Source of the DNA: Flexilinea flocculi
GTDB taxonomy: Bacteria > Chloroflexota > Anaerolineae > Anaerolineales > Anaerolineaceae
Direction: 5' to 3'
Assembly (NCBI RefSeq): GCF_001192795.1
Contig: NZ_DF968181.1
Span: 1,290,972 to 1,354,971 of the forward strand
DNA length: 64,000 nucleotides
Position 1 is the first letter of the stretch. Every line of letters starts with the position of its first letter. Both the position numbers and the translations under genes were made by a program. The notes beneath the pieces are model-generated. The model saw nothing but the letters and a program-made list of their open reading frames with translations, was not told the origin of the DNA and did no database searches. Of the stretch, positions 49,261 to 59,283 are shown piece by piece.

Positions 49261-51006
49261 TTATTCGTATGATTTAACCACGCGACTTGAAATATTTAAA
49301 ACCATTTTTTTCAGGATATAAATTATTTTCCTAATTATAATTTTTATTTTAATCCATTGATGATATGCTAAGAGATGGAAAATCTGGATGGGGTTTAATC
49401 TGGTGATTTCAATACCATCAAAAATCGAAGGGTTTGTTTTCAGTTGTGCGTAAATAGTAATTTTTGAATGTTTTATTAATTCAACTTGTTTTTGGCAGAA
49501 GATGATTTTTTCCCCTTTTTCATTTATTGTAAAAAATTCAAATCTGTCATCCGGAAGTGTATGGCAACGATTAAATTTTTCATGAACATAAATTTCAAAG
49601 GGAATCAACGGTTTTGACGTGAAATAACTATAGGCAAACGATCCATTTACCATTATTTTTATAAATTCGATTTCCTCTTTCTTCTTTTCATAGATCTCTA
49701 TTTCACTGATTCCTGCGCGACTGCCTGATGCCTGGATGATTTTGAATTCAATCCACTCAACATCCTCGCAGTTTTCTACAAAAATTTTAGTCGGCTGTCC
49801 ATTATGTTGAATTTCCTTGATGTCAACTTCAAATCCATTACTGAACAGGATTTTCATTTTTTCAATCCGATCCTTTTCATCACATCCTTCATAAAAGACG
49901 ATTTCTCCTAGATCTTTTGGTTCTGCCAGTGTAAAACGGACCGATTTACGAAAATCTGTTTTATCAGGTATCCAGGAACAATTACAAAAGACGGGATATT
50001 CAGTCTCACCATGCATGATGGAATTACAATCGAACAGTAAGTAATCATTTAGATATTCACTTTTTCCGGAAGATGCTTCGATAGTGCATCGATATGTAAT
50101 GCTGTCAGTTCTTCGCTGCCAAAAAACCTGATCACTGTTCAAGATGCTTTCTGCATGGGAGGCAGCATGTTGGCTCTTATATTCACGCAATGCAGAATAA
50201 ATTTGGTTGTTCTTCAATAATTCTGTCCTTGCCAAGCCTGGAACAGGAAATCTGCTGCGATCAGACCAGGAATATGCAGGATTACTCAGAGGAAAATTGG
50301 AGAAAGCCTCTTTTTTGTAGAAAGTACTTGAAAGATTATATGGTGAATAATCCATATACGATAAATAGGATGTGGGATAGGCAAAGGCTTTGTATACGTA
50401 AGGAAAATAATTTGGAGTCATAGCCAGAATCTCTCCCATTGCCTTTTCAAACGATAATGATGCACATCGATGATCCGGGTGATAATCAAAATCGATCACG
50501 AATAGAAAATCAGGTTTGATGTGAATAATTGCATCATTAATATCCTGAATGAAAGCAGGCTTTGTGAATTTGCTGTGGGTTCCATCCATTGAATACCGGA
50601 AATCGATATGAGAATCAAATCCATTTGTTTCGGTTTTCCCACGAATGGACGTCCATGGCTTATCAATATGTAAATACAAATGAGTATCTTCTTGAGGATT
50701 TTGGTTTGAATACCCCAGATAAAGAATGTGATCTTCTCCAATACCAAGCTTTTTCATGGCATTATGCGTTTTACCCAGACGAATTTTTCCGTCAATTTCA
50801 TAATCACCGTTGGTTGTGTAAACCAGAAAAACTTCACACTGATTTCTGTTCATGTTGAGAATCATTGAACCGGCAATTATTATTTCATCATCCTGATGAG
50901 GGATAATCAGTAAAGCTCGTTTATCTTTAAATATTTTATTAAGCAAATGTTGATTGAATTCTGAAAGGGTTAATCGCTCTTGATGGGATTGTGAATTATC
51001 ATTCAT
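49261..51006 (-). CDS. PIG-L family deacetylase with C-terminal discoidin-like domain
   Basis: Predicted 581 residues, long for the family. The N-terminal deacetylase domain has the zinc motif PHQDDE (36-41) and its partner HPDH (176-179, in DFDYHPDHRCAS). This points to removal of N-acetyl groups from amino sugars, here probably a sugar of the polysaccharide repeat or its lipid-linked precursor. After a linker, residues about 340-450 resemble an F5/8 type C-like sandwich (VRFTLAEPKDLGEIVFYEG, VEWIEFKIIQASGSRAGISEIEIYE), usually a carbohydrate-contact fold. The last ~100 residues are beta-rich, with a basic amphipathic or membrane-proximal end. No signal peptide is seen. ATG 51006 follows AAGGATT. 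It is separated by 85 bases from the flippase gene. Confidence 0.85.
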   Translation of the reverse strand: MNDNSQSHQERLTLSEFNQHLLNKIFKDKRALLIIPHQDDEIIIAGSMILNMNRNQCEVFLVYTTNGDYEIDGKIRLGKTHNAMKKLGIGEDHILYLGYSNQNPQEDTHLYLHIDKPWTSIRGKTETNGFDSHIDFRYSMDGTHSKFTKPAFIQDINDAIIHIKPDFLFVIDFDYHPDHRCASLSFEKAMGEILAMTPNYFPYVYKAFAYPTSYLSYMDYSPYNLSSTFYKKEAFSNFPLSNPAYSWSDRSRFPVPGLARTELLKNNQIYSALREYKSQHAASHAESILNSDQVFWQRRTDSITYRCTIEASSGKSEYLNDYLLFDCNSIMHGETEYPVFCNCSWIPDKTDFRKSVRFTLAEPKDLGEIVFYEGCDEKDRIEKMKILFSNGFEVDIKEIQHNGQPTKIFVENCEDVEWIEFKIIQASGSRAGISEIEIYEKKKEEIEFIKIMVNGSFAYSYFTSKPLIPFEIYVHEKFNRCHTLPDDRFEFFTINEKGEKIIFCQKQVELIKHSKITIYAQLKTNPSIFDGIEITRLNPIQIFHLLAYHQWIKIKIIIRKIIYILKKMVLNISSRVVKSYE

Positions 51007-51091
51007 AAGAATCCTTGCTGTAATAATATTTCGAATTTGATATATTTCTTTGTGTGTTTTTTATGTGAAAAATTAAGCAACATTGTTTTGA

Positions 51092-52627
51092 TTAAAGCCT
51101 ATTTTTTATTTTCCGAGAGATTTCTGAAAACTGCTTTCGTAGAAATGTTTGAAATGTTTGATTGAATAGAAAAAAATAAAGACAGGAAATAATACTTGAT
51201 ATCGCCAAACTTACTATAAAAAGAATAATTAATTGATAAATTCTGTTGTCCAAATGTAAAAATGACAGGTTCGTAAACAGAGAATTCGATAAAAATACGC
51301 TTGCCACAATTAATAAAATTGGAATAAAGGCTGCGAACAAGTTTTTTTTGTGAGCAGGGAATATCAGGGTATAGGTTAAATTTTCATATTGGATAATTCC
51401 TACGAGATATCTGCCGCAACAGGATGCGATCAGCAAACCCGTAATACCGATGTGTGGAACAAGAATTACCATTAGAACTACATTCAGAACTGATTGAAAT
51501 ATTGTAAAGTTTTGGCTCTCTTTATACAATCCTTTTGCATCACGCACAATATAGTAAGTTGTCAAGACGCCGTTAGCATACAATAATGCACCGAATAAGA
51601 AGACATCAATTGGTTTGAGGATGAATTCTAAACCGATCCATAAATCGATAAAATCATTGATACAAAAAATATAAACAGATACGATGATAATACTGCACAG
51701 CTGAATGATTGCCTGTAATATTTTAAATGTATGATACGTCTTTTCATTGTCCTCCCACATCATTAACCCAATACTTGCACGGGTCCCGTCGACGATTTTT
51801 GTGATGAAAGAAATGGCTTGTCCTGAAATTCTGTTGTAAGAACTATAAATAAAAGCAAATGATAAGGATGGAGCAAAAACTGATAAAACAACATTACCGG
51901 CACTATTAAAAACCAGGGAGGAAATATTGTGGGCTAAGAAGTATTTTCTTAAGTGCATCGGTCTCGTATCTTTGAATTCTGATTTCTTTAAAAGCGACCC
52001 ATATTCATGCCGCATCAATTTCTGATAGACAAGTCCGATTCCAAATACAACAATTGCGTTGATTAATAAGATTACCTGGACCGATATAGCAAAATATTTC
52101 AATAAAATAATGTTGATTATCAAAATGGAATTATTTTGAACGCCATCAATTAATTCGACCAGATAATTTTTTTCTTTTAAAATCACCATGTATTTTGGCG
52201 CTAAAGTCAAATAATAGGGAGTAATATATCGAATGCTGAGAATACCAAGGATACTGATCATATCGAACAGAGGAATCGATTTATCCTGAATGAACAACGG
52301 AAAAATCAATGAGATAAGAAATGCAATGACGATCATCTTTATCACAATTTGCCGCATGGAGTAATCAAATCCTGCATACAACGCCGACAATTCTTCATTT
52401 TTTCTTTCTGCCATCGGTTTATACATATAATACAAAAATACTGCACACATTCCACTTTCAATCAGCGATAGATAAGATAAAGATTGATTTCCTGTTTGTA
52501 TCAAACCATTCACACTGGCTCCGTATCGGTCCAGGAAAATTCGGATCTGGTAAAGTGATAACGGCAGATTGATAATCATGAAGAATGCAGATATGAGCGT
52601 GTTGGAAATTAATGGCTTTTTTTTCAT
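51092..52627 (-). CDS. Polysaccharide flippase (Wzx-like, MATE/MOP superfamily)
   Basis: Predicted 511 residues with about twelve to fourteen membrane helices, the usual size. The N-terminus (ISAFFMIINLPLSLYQIRIFLDRYGASVNGL) and NGVLTTYYIVRDAKGLYKES match polysaccharide biosynthesis exporters. The protein moves the undecaprenyl-linked repeat across the membrane for polymerisation. It lies directly between the polymerase and deacetylase genes. The ATG at 52627 has only a weak ribosome site (ATTGGG, too close). Confidence 0.88.
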   Translation of the reverse strand: MKKKPLISNTLISAFFMIINLPLSLYQIRIFLDRYGASVNGLIQTGNQSLSYLSLIESGMCAVFLYYMYKPMAERKNEELSALYAGFDYSMRQIVIKMIVIAFLISLIFPLFIQDKSIPLFDMISILGILSIRYITPYYLTLAPKYMVILKEKNYLVELIDGVQNNSILIINIILLKYFAISVQVILLINAIVVFGIGLVYQKLMRHEYGSLLKKSEFKDTRPMHLRKYFLAHNISSLVFNSAGNVVLSVFAPSLSFAFIYSSYNRISGQAISFITKIVDGTRASIGLMMWEDNEKTYHTFKILQAIIQLCSIIIVSVYIFCINDFIDLWIGLEFILKPIDVFLFGALLYANGVLTTYYIVRDAKGLYKESQNFTIFQSVLNVVLMVILVPHIGITGLLIASCCGRYLVGIIQYENLTYTLIFPAHKKNLFAAFIPILLIVASVFLSNSLFTNLSFLHLDNRIYQLIILFIVSLAISSIISCLYFFLFNQTFQTFLRKQFSEISRKIKNRL

Positions 52628-52900
52628 CCCAATCGTTCTTTCATCAACGTAATTTGTTGTTGTGGAATAATATTTGCAGTTTTGTTTATTAGAAAATGAA
52701 CTAACTACGAAGAAATTCTAAATGGATAATGACTCATTTCATTGTAAAACAATTTTGGGAAATTTTTATACAAAATCAACAGAATGGATTTATAAATGCC
52801 ATAATGATGGTTATGCGGGGAATTTTTCTTGGAGTTAATAACAAGTAGGCCGCAGGAAAGTTTCAGAAAAAAAACAAAGATTGATCTGACTATGAAATAA
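52628..52900. other. Intergenic region between flippase and polymerase genes
   Basis: 273 bases, AT-rich. No promoter or terminator is convincing. A 38-codon plus-strand frame (52722-52838) lacks a ribosome site. Confidence 0.4.
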
Positions 52901-54184
52901 TCACGGCTGTATGAAAAGATTGGTTTTTTTTATGTTGGATACTGGAAAAATCCGTGATTTCTTTTGTTTTTCCTGTTTCACGATCATTTCTCTATATGGA
53001 ACTGAACAAAAATTTTCAATATGATAGGCCATCATTAACATAGGGAAAAAAGTAGGCCTGGAATGATTAACCCCAACGATACCCAAAACAAAAACGGATG
53101 CTATTGTGATCAACATGACTCGAGCAACGATAAAATGCCGATAATTCAATAATCTCTTGTTGACACATAGGATCATACCGATGTAAATACATAAACCTAC
53201 AATGCCACTCCTGACGAGGACATCCAGAATGTCATTGTGGGCATGAGCATTAATCCCAAATATGATCAGCCTCGCATATTTGCTATCAGGATTACCAAAG
53301 CCAATGAACGGTGATGACAGAAAAGATTTGATCGAAGAATTCCAAATAATATTTGTTCTTCCCGTAAATGATAAATCCCTTTTTAGCACATCTTCAATCA
53401 GCCAGGCAAAATGCTCTTGAATATTGAAAACGATAATCATAATAAAAAAAATTGCTGATATCAAAAAAACATTCCAAAGGTTGATGAATGGCGGCATTTG
53501 TTTTCTTGAAAAGAAGATCAATCCCAAAATAAAAATAAAGAAAGCGGCGACCGAACTGGCTGGCCAGATTATCGCAAAAGTAACTCCGGAAGCCAGAATT
53601 ACAAATAATGAATTGGTACTGATGATTCTTTTATGTGAATAATAAGAATCTAAAAACGCGAATAACATTCCCGGAAAGATGATGCAGCTTTGAAAATTCT
53701 TATAACCTAATAACCAGTTGTTGTAATACGGATCCTCATAATATAACCCTTCGGGATAAATGATTATCAACACTAAGTTGATATATATCAAAAGGCTGAA
53801 AAAAACTCTGGCTCCATTGACAAAATTTCTTTCATCATTTTTGATAATCACCATCTCAATGATGAGACAAGTAAGTACTCCCAGCATAAATACAAAGAGA
53901 CTCTCTTCATACCCACGTGATTTACTGACAATGGTCACAAATAAATTGTATAGAATTATCAACCACATTAAAAAAGACAGGTTTTTTTTATTTTTATAAA
54001 TTTGGTACAGGTAAAGGCCAAGCAATCCTATTGTGCAATACTTGATAAAACTGCGATATATTTGAAATCTCCAGAAAAAGGGTGATTGCGAAATAATTAA
54101 GAGAGGGATCAAGTAATAAATAAAATTCCTCAAAGAGGTAATACCGTTTATAACAGCTCTGGTTAACAATCTTTTTGACATCAT
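52901..54184 (-). CDS. O-antigen ligase/polymerase-like membrane protein (Wzy-like)
   Basis: Predicted 427 residues with around ten to twelve membrane helices. The conserved periplasmic loop is visible: LSFTGRTNIIWNSSIKSFL, SPFIGFGN, then AHAHNDILDVLVRSGIVGL, characteristic of the Wzy/WaaL group. In this cluster, with flippase and Wzz-type regulator, the role is most likely polymerising repeat units on the outer face of the membrane. Two ATG codons are adjacent at the start (54184 and 54181) and no strong ribosome site is visible. The cytosolic C-terminal tail is basic (EKQKKSRIF). Confidence 0.88.
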   Translation of the reverse strand: MMSKRLLTRAVINGITSLRNFIYYLIPLLIISQSPFFWRFQIYRSFIKYCTIGLLGLYLYQIYKNKKNLSFLMWLIILYNLFVTIVSKSRGYEESLFVFMLGVLTCLIIEMVIIKNDERNFVNGARVFFSLLIYINLVLIIIYPEGLYYEDPYYNNWLLGYKNFQSCIIFPGMLFAFLDSYYSHKRIISTNSLFVILASGVTFAIIWPASSVAAFFIFILGLIFFSRKQMPPFINLWNVFLISAIFFIMIIVFNIQEHFAWLIEDVLKRDLSFTGRTNIIWNSSIKSFLSSPFIGFGNPDSKYARLIIFGINAHAHNDILDVLVRSGIVGLCIYIGMILCVNKRLLNYRHFIVARVMLITIASVFVLGIVGVNHSRPTFFPMLMMAYHIENFCSVPYREMIVKQEKQKKSRIFPVSNIKKTNLFIQP

Positions 54185-54367
54185 ATTTAATTATACGTTC
54201 CTGATATGAGAAATAGTATCTCGCTGTATAAACTATCGAATGAATTCTTGTGAAGAGATGAATCGTTTCATTTAGTAAAAATCAATGCTTCATCATCAAG
54301 AACACTTAACTCAGTTTATTTCTTTTCTGGTTTGCAGTATCCGAATAGCCATAAATTTTGGAAATGG

Positions 54368-55417
54368 TTAGCGTTCCAATAAGGCTTTCAATCGGTAGTA
54401 ACTATAAATCAGAACATGACATTTTATTTTGATCAGAAAAAACAGAACTTTCCTCTTACTGGAAAGATATTTTGGTTTAATGAGACGCACTGCCTGAACA
54501 ATTTGACTATTCTTCATAAAATCAATGAAATCGTTAATTTTTTCTTTTTCTGATTTTTGATTTGCAGGATTTGTTTTATCTAATTGAAATATATCAATCA
54601 CAAAATCCAGATTCTGCAAATGAAATGCATCCCAATATAGCTCATCATGAGGATGATTCAGTTTTATAAAATTTGAAAACTCGAAAAATATTCGATTATA
54701 TTTTTCTTCTGTTTCAGCAGAATAGCTATGACTGGCTGATTTTTCGTTTAACCGATAATAATATAATGGTTTTTGTATGTATAAGATTTTTTCTGCAGCT
54801 TCATAGACGTATAGACAAAATACCAAATCCTGACAACGTTTCATTCCTACCGGAAAGAAGATATTTTTAATAATTTCTTTCCTAAACCATTTGTTGCATG
54901 GACCACCGCCATTGGTCGGCCAATTAAATAATGACTGCGAGATAATTTGCAGTTGAATATCTCTGTTTTTCTCTTTGTTTTCCGAATAAAAAATTTCCGG
55001 ATACGTTTTTAAATGAGAAAAAGCGTTTCTTTTGTTTTGCAAGCAATAATCAAAAATTAGAACATCTGTTTCTTTTTGATCGGAAAGTGCTCCTGAAAGA
55101 ATGGAAAATGCTTGTTCATCGATCCAATCATCCGGATCGATAAACGCAATCCATTCTCCCCAGGCTTCCTGGATTCCTTTATTCCTGGCTGCCGAAACAC
55201 CTTGGTTTATTTGGTGAAAAACCCGAATTCGGTTATCGTTCTTTGCAGATTCATCGCAAATTTCAGGACATTTGTCTGGAGATCCGTCATCGATTAATAG
55301 AATTTCATAATTGGAAAAAGTTTGCTTCTTAATACTATTGAGGCATTCTTCCAAGAATTTTTCAGCTTTGTAAACAGGTATGATAATACTTAAATACGGC
55401 GTTTTATTAATTTCCAT
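54368..55417 (-). CDS. Family 2 glycosyltransferase
   Basis: Predicted 349 residues with a GT-A fold domain at the N-terminus: SIIIPVYKAEKFLEECLNS, LIDDGSPDKCPEICDE, GVSAARNKGI and the metal-binding FIDPDDWID (a DxD variant). The C-terminal half (RCQDLVFCLYVYEAA, KPLYYYRLNEKSASHS) follows the usual layout of GT2 enzymes in capsule clusters. It adds one sugar to the lipid-linked repeat; donor and linkage cannot be told. The start ATG leads into MEINKTPYLS. Confidence 0.92.
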   Translation of the reverse strand: MEINKTPYLSIIIPVYKAEKFLEECLNSIKKQTFSNYEILLIDDGSPDKCPEICDESAKNDNRIRVFHQINQGVSAARNKGIQEAWGEWIAFIDPDDWIDEQAFSILSGALSDQKETDVLIFDYCLQNKRNAFSHLKTYPEIFYSENKEKNRDIQLQIISQSLFNWPTNGGGPCNKWFRKEIIKNIFFPVGMKRCQDLVFCLYVYEAAEKILYIQKPLYYYRLNEKSASHSYSAETEEKYNRIFFEFSNFIKLNHPHDELYWDAFHLQNLDFVIDIFQLDKTNPANQKSEKEKINDFIDFMKNSQIVQAVRLIKPKYLSSKRKVLFFLIKIKCHVLIYSYYRLKALLER

Positions 55418-55492
55418 TTTTTAGCCCAGTTTTTCCAATGCTAATGTTTACAAGTCTTTTTTGACAATTGCCTTTGAATGGGCAAGAAAGCT

Positions 55493-56620
55493 TTAAGGAT
55501 ACGCAGGAAATTCATTATTTTTAATCAATGCATTTTTCAGAGCAGACAAGTTTCCATGACCATTTTGGACGTCAGGTTCCATATAGCCTCCTTCAGCCCA
55601 CTCATTCCAGGCAAATAAGAAAATCATATCTTTTTTATAAACATTTTTTGCCCGGATAATTTGTCTGGATAAGTATTTTTCAAATTTTTCTGGAGAAGCG
55701 CCAAAACAAACAGAGCCCCTGCGGCCTCTCCTTGGAGTGTTGTCCCAATCGACAAAAGCCCCGGGAATATTTTTTTCATTTTTTGGGGTCATGGACAAGA
55801 TGATCTCCCAAATTTCATCGTAGCTATATCTCTCAAGATAGGGACGATAAAATTTGAGTACCAGCGAAAACTTCGTTTCGAGAAATTTGAATAAATGGTA
55901 CTTGATTTTTCTTAACTGCTTATGTTGATCAATTTTACGAACAGTAAATGCGGATATTGGCTGCATTTCGATATTGTAGGAAAATCTGCTCACATCTTTT
56001 TCGATTTCCAGATTGAATCCTACATATTGATATGCAAAATCCAAACCCTGAAAACCATTTTCTAATGCTAACTTCTGCCAGTAATCCAACATTTCATCGA
56101 TACAATCAATGATTTCCGGCCGATAAATAACGACCAATGGTTTCCCGTTATTTGTTATATATCGTTCATCCTTTAAAAATGGCAATAAATAATCAAAATG
56201 TTCTTTCCACTCTTTTTCAGCACCGTAAGTTTGTTCGATCAGAACTTTAAACTTCCCGGAAACCCATCCATTGGTCCAGTGTTCATTTGCCCAGCAGATA
56301 CAAAACGGCAAATTTATTTCTTGATGAGCCAGAAACTGTTCGACAGGTTTTTGCAGCAGTAACTTACCATTAAACCAGTAGTGATAAAAACAGAAACCAT
56401 AAATTCCATGGTCTTTAGCCAGTTTTACCTGCCATTTCATTACATTGATGTCGGATAAGTCGTAATAATTTTCATTGAATGGAATTCTTGGTTGGTAATG
56501 ATTGGGAAAAAGGGGTTCAGCTTTTTTTACATTATTCCATTCGGTAAATCCTTCTCCCCACCATTGATCATTTTCTGGAATTTTATGAAACTGTGGCAGA
56601 TAAAAAGTAATGATTTTCAT
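55493..56620 (-). CDS. WbsX-like / GH99-like glycan-processing protein
   Basis: Predicted 375 residues. It opens MKIITFYLPQFHKIPENDQWWGEGFTEWNN, the signature of the WbsX family found in O-antigen and capsule clusters. Further marks are YGFCFYHYWFNGKLLL, WANEHWTNGW, GAFVDWDNTPRRGRRG and LFAWNEWAEGGYMEPD. The fold is a TIM-barrel related to GH99 endo-acting hydrolases, but in these clusters its exact role is unsettled. I chose ATG 56620 because family members begin at MKI; ATG 56632 and 56665 are in frame upstream. The Arg-rich stretch TPRRGRRG is conserved in the family. Confidence 0.9.
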   Translation of the reverse strand: MKIITFYLPQFHKIPENDQWWGEGFTEWNNVKKAEPLFPNHYQPRIPFNENYYDLSDINVMKWQVKLAKDHGIYGFCFYHYWFNGKLLLQKPVEQFLAHQEINLPFCICWANEHWTNGWVSGKFKVLIEQTYGAEKEWKEHFDYLLPFLKDERYITNNGKPLVVIYRPEIIDCIDEMLDYWQKLALENGFQGLDFAYQYVGFNLEIEKDVSRFSYNIEMQPISAFTVRKIDQHKQLRKIKYHLFKFLETKFSLVLKFYRPYLERYSYDEIWEIILSMTPKNEKNIPGAFVDWDNTPRRGRRGSVCFGASPEKFEKYLSRQIIRAKNVYKKDMIFLFAWNEWAEGGYMEPDVQNGHGNLSALKNALIKNNEFPAYP

Positions 56621-56769
56621 ATATTTTCTCATACCAGCATATCCAAGTTTGATCTGGTATCTCATCCTTTCTACATCATCAATTCAAATGTTTATTTTTA
56701 CTTAAAATTTTGGGAAAAAAGCTGCTATTCCCAAAAAAAGAGCTGGAGAAAAAAAATATTTGAGGATTG

Positions 56770-57777
56770 TTATTTATGAATCCCTTGCCGAAGATAATAT
56801 AACTTATAAATGAGATCGTAGATAATTGGGAAATTTAGAAAAACAATCGTTCTTATCTTAATAAATCCCATCTCGATTAGTGATAATTGCAAAACAGAAG
56901 GAAGATATTGGATTACTTCCGTTTTGAACAGTTGATATTCAGATGGATCGCGTTGTTTCCCAAAAATACAATTCAGACTGTAAGTTCCGATGTAAATTCG
57001 GACAAAATATCCCCGTGCATTTTTTTGCAGATTAACAAAGTTTTCTTGTACATCTTGATCGATCTCTTTAAATTTTGTTTTTAGGATATTGAACAATGCC
57101 ATCGTTTTTGTGCGAGTTATCCCGGTAGTATTCTGGCGATAGAAATAGATTCCCTTTTTTGTGAAAGAAATTTTGTTAATAGTACAAAATGCATTGTAAA
57201 GGGTCATAATATCTTCAGCAATTTCCCCCTCCGGGAATTGAATCGAGTCGAAAATGGACTTTTTGTATAATTTAGCCCAGGCGCTGGTCCGAATTTCACC
57301 TGAAAATAAACCTCTGATTGCATCTTCTCTGTTTTCATATAGGTCTTTGGAATGATAATTCCCGATTTTTTTATTTTTCCCGGGGAAAAATTTTACAAAA
57401 TTACAAAAAGAGATATCAGAATGTGTTTTTGTAATACTTTCAAATAATTTTTCGATAAAATTCTCTGAAATAAAATCATCAGAATCGATAAAACACAAAT
57501 AGTCCCCGTTGGCGTTTTTTATTCCAAAATTTCTTGCGTCAGAAAGTCCTCCGTTTTCTTTATGTAGCGTGGTAATTCGTTGATCGAATCTTTCATACGC
57601 GTCACAAATTTCTGCAGATGTATCGGTTGATCCATCATCTATCAGTAAAATTTCGAGGTTTTGGTAAGTTTGTTTCATAACAGAATCAACACATTCTTGT
57701 AGATACTTTTCCGTGTTGTAGACAGGGATGATTACAGAAATTAGCGGGAACGTTTGTGGAATCAATTGATTGCTCAT
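56770..57777 (-). CDS. Family 2 glycosyltransferase
   Basis: Predicted 335 residues. GT-A marks: VSVIIPVYNTEKYL type start (here ISVIIPVYNTEKYLQEC), LIDDGSTDTSAEICD, GGLSDARNFGI and CFIDSDDFIS. The C-terminal part (RTSAWAKLYKKSIF, EGEIAEDIMTLYN) is typical of capsule GT2 enzymes. The ATG at 57777 overlaps the upstream GT4 stop as ATGA, suggesting translational coupling; an in-frame ATG at 57795 is an alternative. It adds another sugar to the repeat. Confidence 0.92.
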   Translation of the reverse strand: MSNQLIPQTFPLISVIIPVYNTEKYLQECVDSVMKQTYQNLEILLIDDGSTDTSAEICDAYERFDQRITTLHKENGGLSDARNFGIKNANGDYLCFIDSDDFISENFIEKLFESITKTHSDISFCNFVKFFPGKNKKIGNYHSKDLYENREDAIRGLFSGEIRTSAWAKLYKKSIFDSIQFPEGEIAEDIMTLYNAFCTINKISFTKKGIYFYRQNTTGITRTKTMALFNILKTKFKEIDQDVQENFVNLQKNARGYFVRIYIGTYSLNCIFGKQRDPSEYQLFKTEVIQYLPSVLQLSLIEMGFIKIRTIVFLNFPIIYDLIYKLYYLRQGIHK

Positions 57778-59009
57778 TTCATTTTTCCCATCCATTGAAT
57801 TTTCTTCGGTTGATTCTTCTTGGACAGGTTATAAAAAATATCCTCATCTAAAAACAAATGTTGGTACTGATCTGTAATTTTTTTCCAACTATATGCATCA
57901 CAAATTCTTTGATAATTCCTCTCCCCCATTTTTTTTCGAACAGAATCAGAAAGTTGAGACTCCAAATGATTGATGATTGTTGATAGATTTCCTGATTCTT
58001 TGGTAAAAAACAAACCATTGTTATCCAGTACTTCCCTGGAATATACACAATCCAATGCGATTACAAGGCATCGATTAACCATGGCCTCCAGAAGGCTGGG
58101 GTTTGTACCACCAACTTCATGACCATGAAAATAGGCATAAGCGTTTTGTCGAATTCCATCCAATAACCTCCTGTCCTGGACTACTCCAGTAAAAACAATA
58201 CGTTCATCGAGATGAAATTGTGTTGAGTTCAGTAGTTTTTCATAAAACTGATTCGTCTCCACATTCGTAACAATCAGCAATTTTCGTTTCGATTTTGATG
58301 CAATAAATTCGCGTATGATTGTCTCAAGATTATTCTCTGGAATAAATCTTCCTACATATAAATAATAGCTTTCTGGCTTAACAGAAAACTTGTCAAACCA
58401 GTAATATAATTGGAATTGATCAATTTCTTCTTCGTTTCTATCAGCTCCATAAGAAATATAAGTGGTGGCAGGTTGTAATGCTTTATATTCATTTTGTATA
58501 TATTTTTCGATTTCCAGTGAATCACAGACCACCAAATCAGTATTTTTCATCATTGTTTCTTCTGCAAATTTCCAATATTTTTGGATTGGTTTGCTCCATT
58601 TCCCTCTTGCCCATTCATTGCCATCCGGGTTTACAAAAAATTTCACTTTAAACCGCTTCAATATCCATCTGAAAAAAAACATGAAAGGTCCAATTCTGCT
58701 GGTTAGCAAGTAAATCGTTGCATCATGTAAATGATGCTGGTAGATATAAATGCTTGTTTTCAGCATTGCTGCTACATCATAGTAAATAGCTTGTTTTGCT
58801 CCAATATTCGGAACTTTCACGTTAAAACAACGTGCATTGAAGAACCAGCTTTCTTTTTCCTGAAAATTTTTACAAGCAACATGATATTGTATTGTTGGCA
58901 GATTCTGATGATATTCAGTTAATTTATATACAAATGTCTCGTACCCACTGTAATTAAATGGGAGTCCTCTGCTTCCGATTAAAAAAACATGCTTTTTTAT
59001 TTTGTTCAT
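57774..59009 (-). CDS. DUF1972/GT4 glycosyltransferase (Cps2T-like rhamnosyltransferase group)
   Basis: Predicted 411 residues. The N-terminus VFLIGSRGLPFNYSGYETFVYKL is the hallmark of the DUF1972 group, which includes beta-1,4-rhamnosyltransferases acting after the first sugar. The GT-B C-terminal domain has LYVGRFIPENNLETII, VFTGVVQDRRLL and HGHEVGGTNPSLLEAM, the nucleotide-sugar contact region. It ends QWMGKMK with a 4-base overlap to the next GT2. Donor specificity is inferred from the family, not shown here. It is the first sugar-transfer gene after the kinase. Confidence 0.9.
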   Translation of the reverse strand: MNKIKKHVFLIGSRGLPFNYSGYETFVYKLTEYHQNLPTIQYHVACKNFQEKESWFFNARCFNVKVPNIGAKQAIYYDVAAMLKTSIYIYQHHLHDATIYLLTSRIGPFMFFFRWILKRFKVKFFVNPDGNEWARGKWSKPIQKYWKFAEETMMKNTDLVVCDSLEIEKYIQNEYKALQPATTYISYGADRNEEEIDQFQLYYWFDKFSVKPESYYLYVGRFIPENNLETIIREFIASKSKRKLLIVTNVETNQFYEKLLNSTQFHLDERIVFTGVVQDRRLLDGIRQNAYAYFHGHEVGGTNPSLLEAMVNRCLVIALDCVYSREVLDNNGLFFTKESGNLSTIINHLESQLSDSVRKKMGERNYQRICDAYSWKKITDQYQHLFLDEDIFYNLSKKNQPKKIQWMGKMK

Positions 59010-59283
59010 TTTTTAAACCTGATAAAAATAAATTTACGCAGAAAAGATTTGTTCATTTATAAACCCAGATAACAAGCAATTTTCGCAGTATAGATTTGTT
59101 TAAAAAGACAGATTTTTTGAAAAAAAAATTAAAACAAGTCTCGTATTAGGAATCTGTAAATAATGTTGAAAAAAACTCATTTCAGAAAATTTTATAAAGA
59201 AGCAAGCTGAACAACAAAAATTACAACCAAGTTATTATCAAGATAAAGAATATCTGTTCCGAGTCTAGGATTTAAGTTCGGTG
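59010..59283. other. Intergenic region between BY-kinase and GT4 genes
   Basis: 274 bases, AT-rich, no gene, hairpin or promoter recognised. An internal promoter here would separate the regulator pair from the synthesis genes, but none stands out. Confidence 0.4.

Noticed and set aside
52722..52838. A 38-codon plus-strand frame in the gap between flippase and polymerase genes
   Set aside because: No ribosome site and no recognisable motif; plausible by chance in this AT-rich gap.
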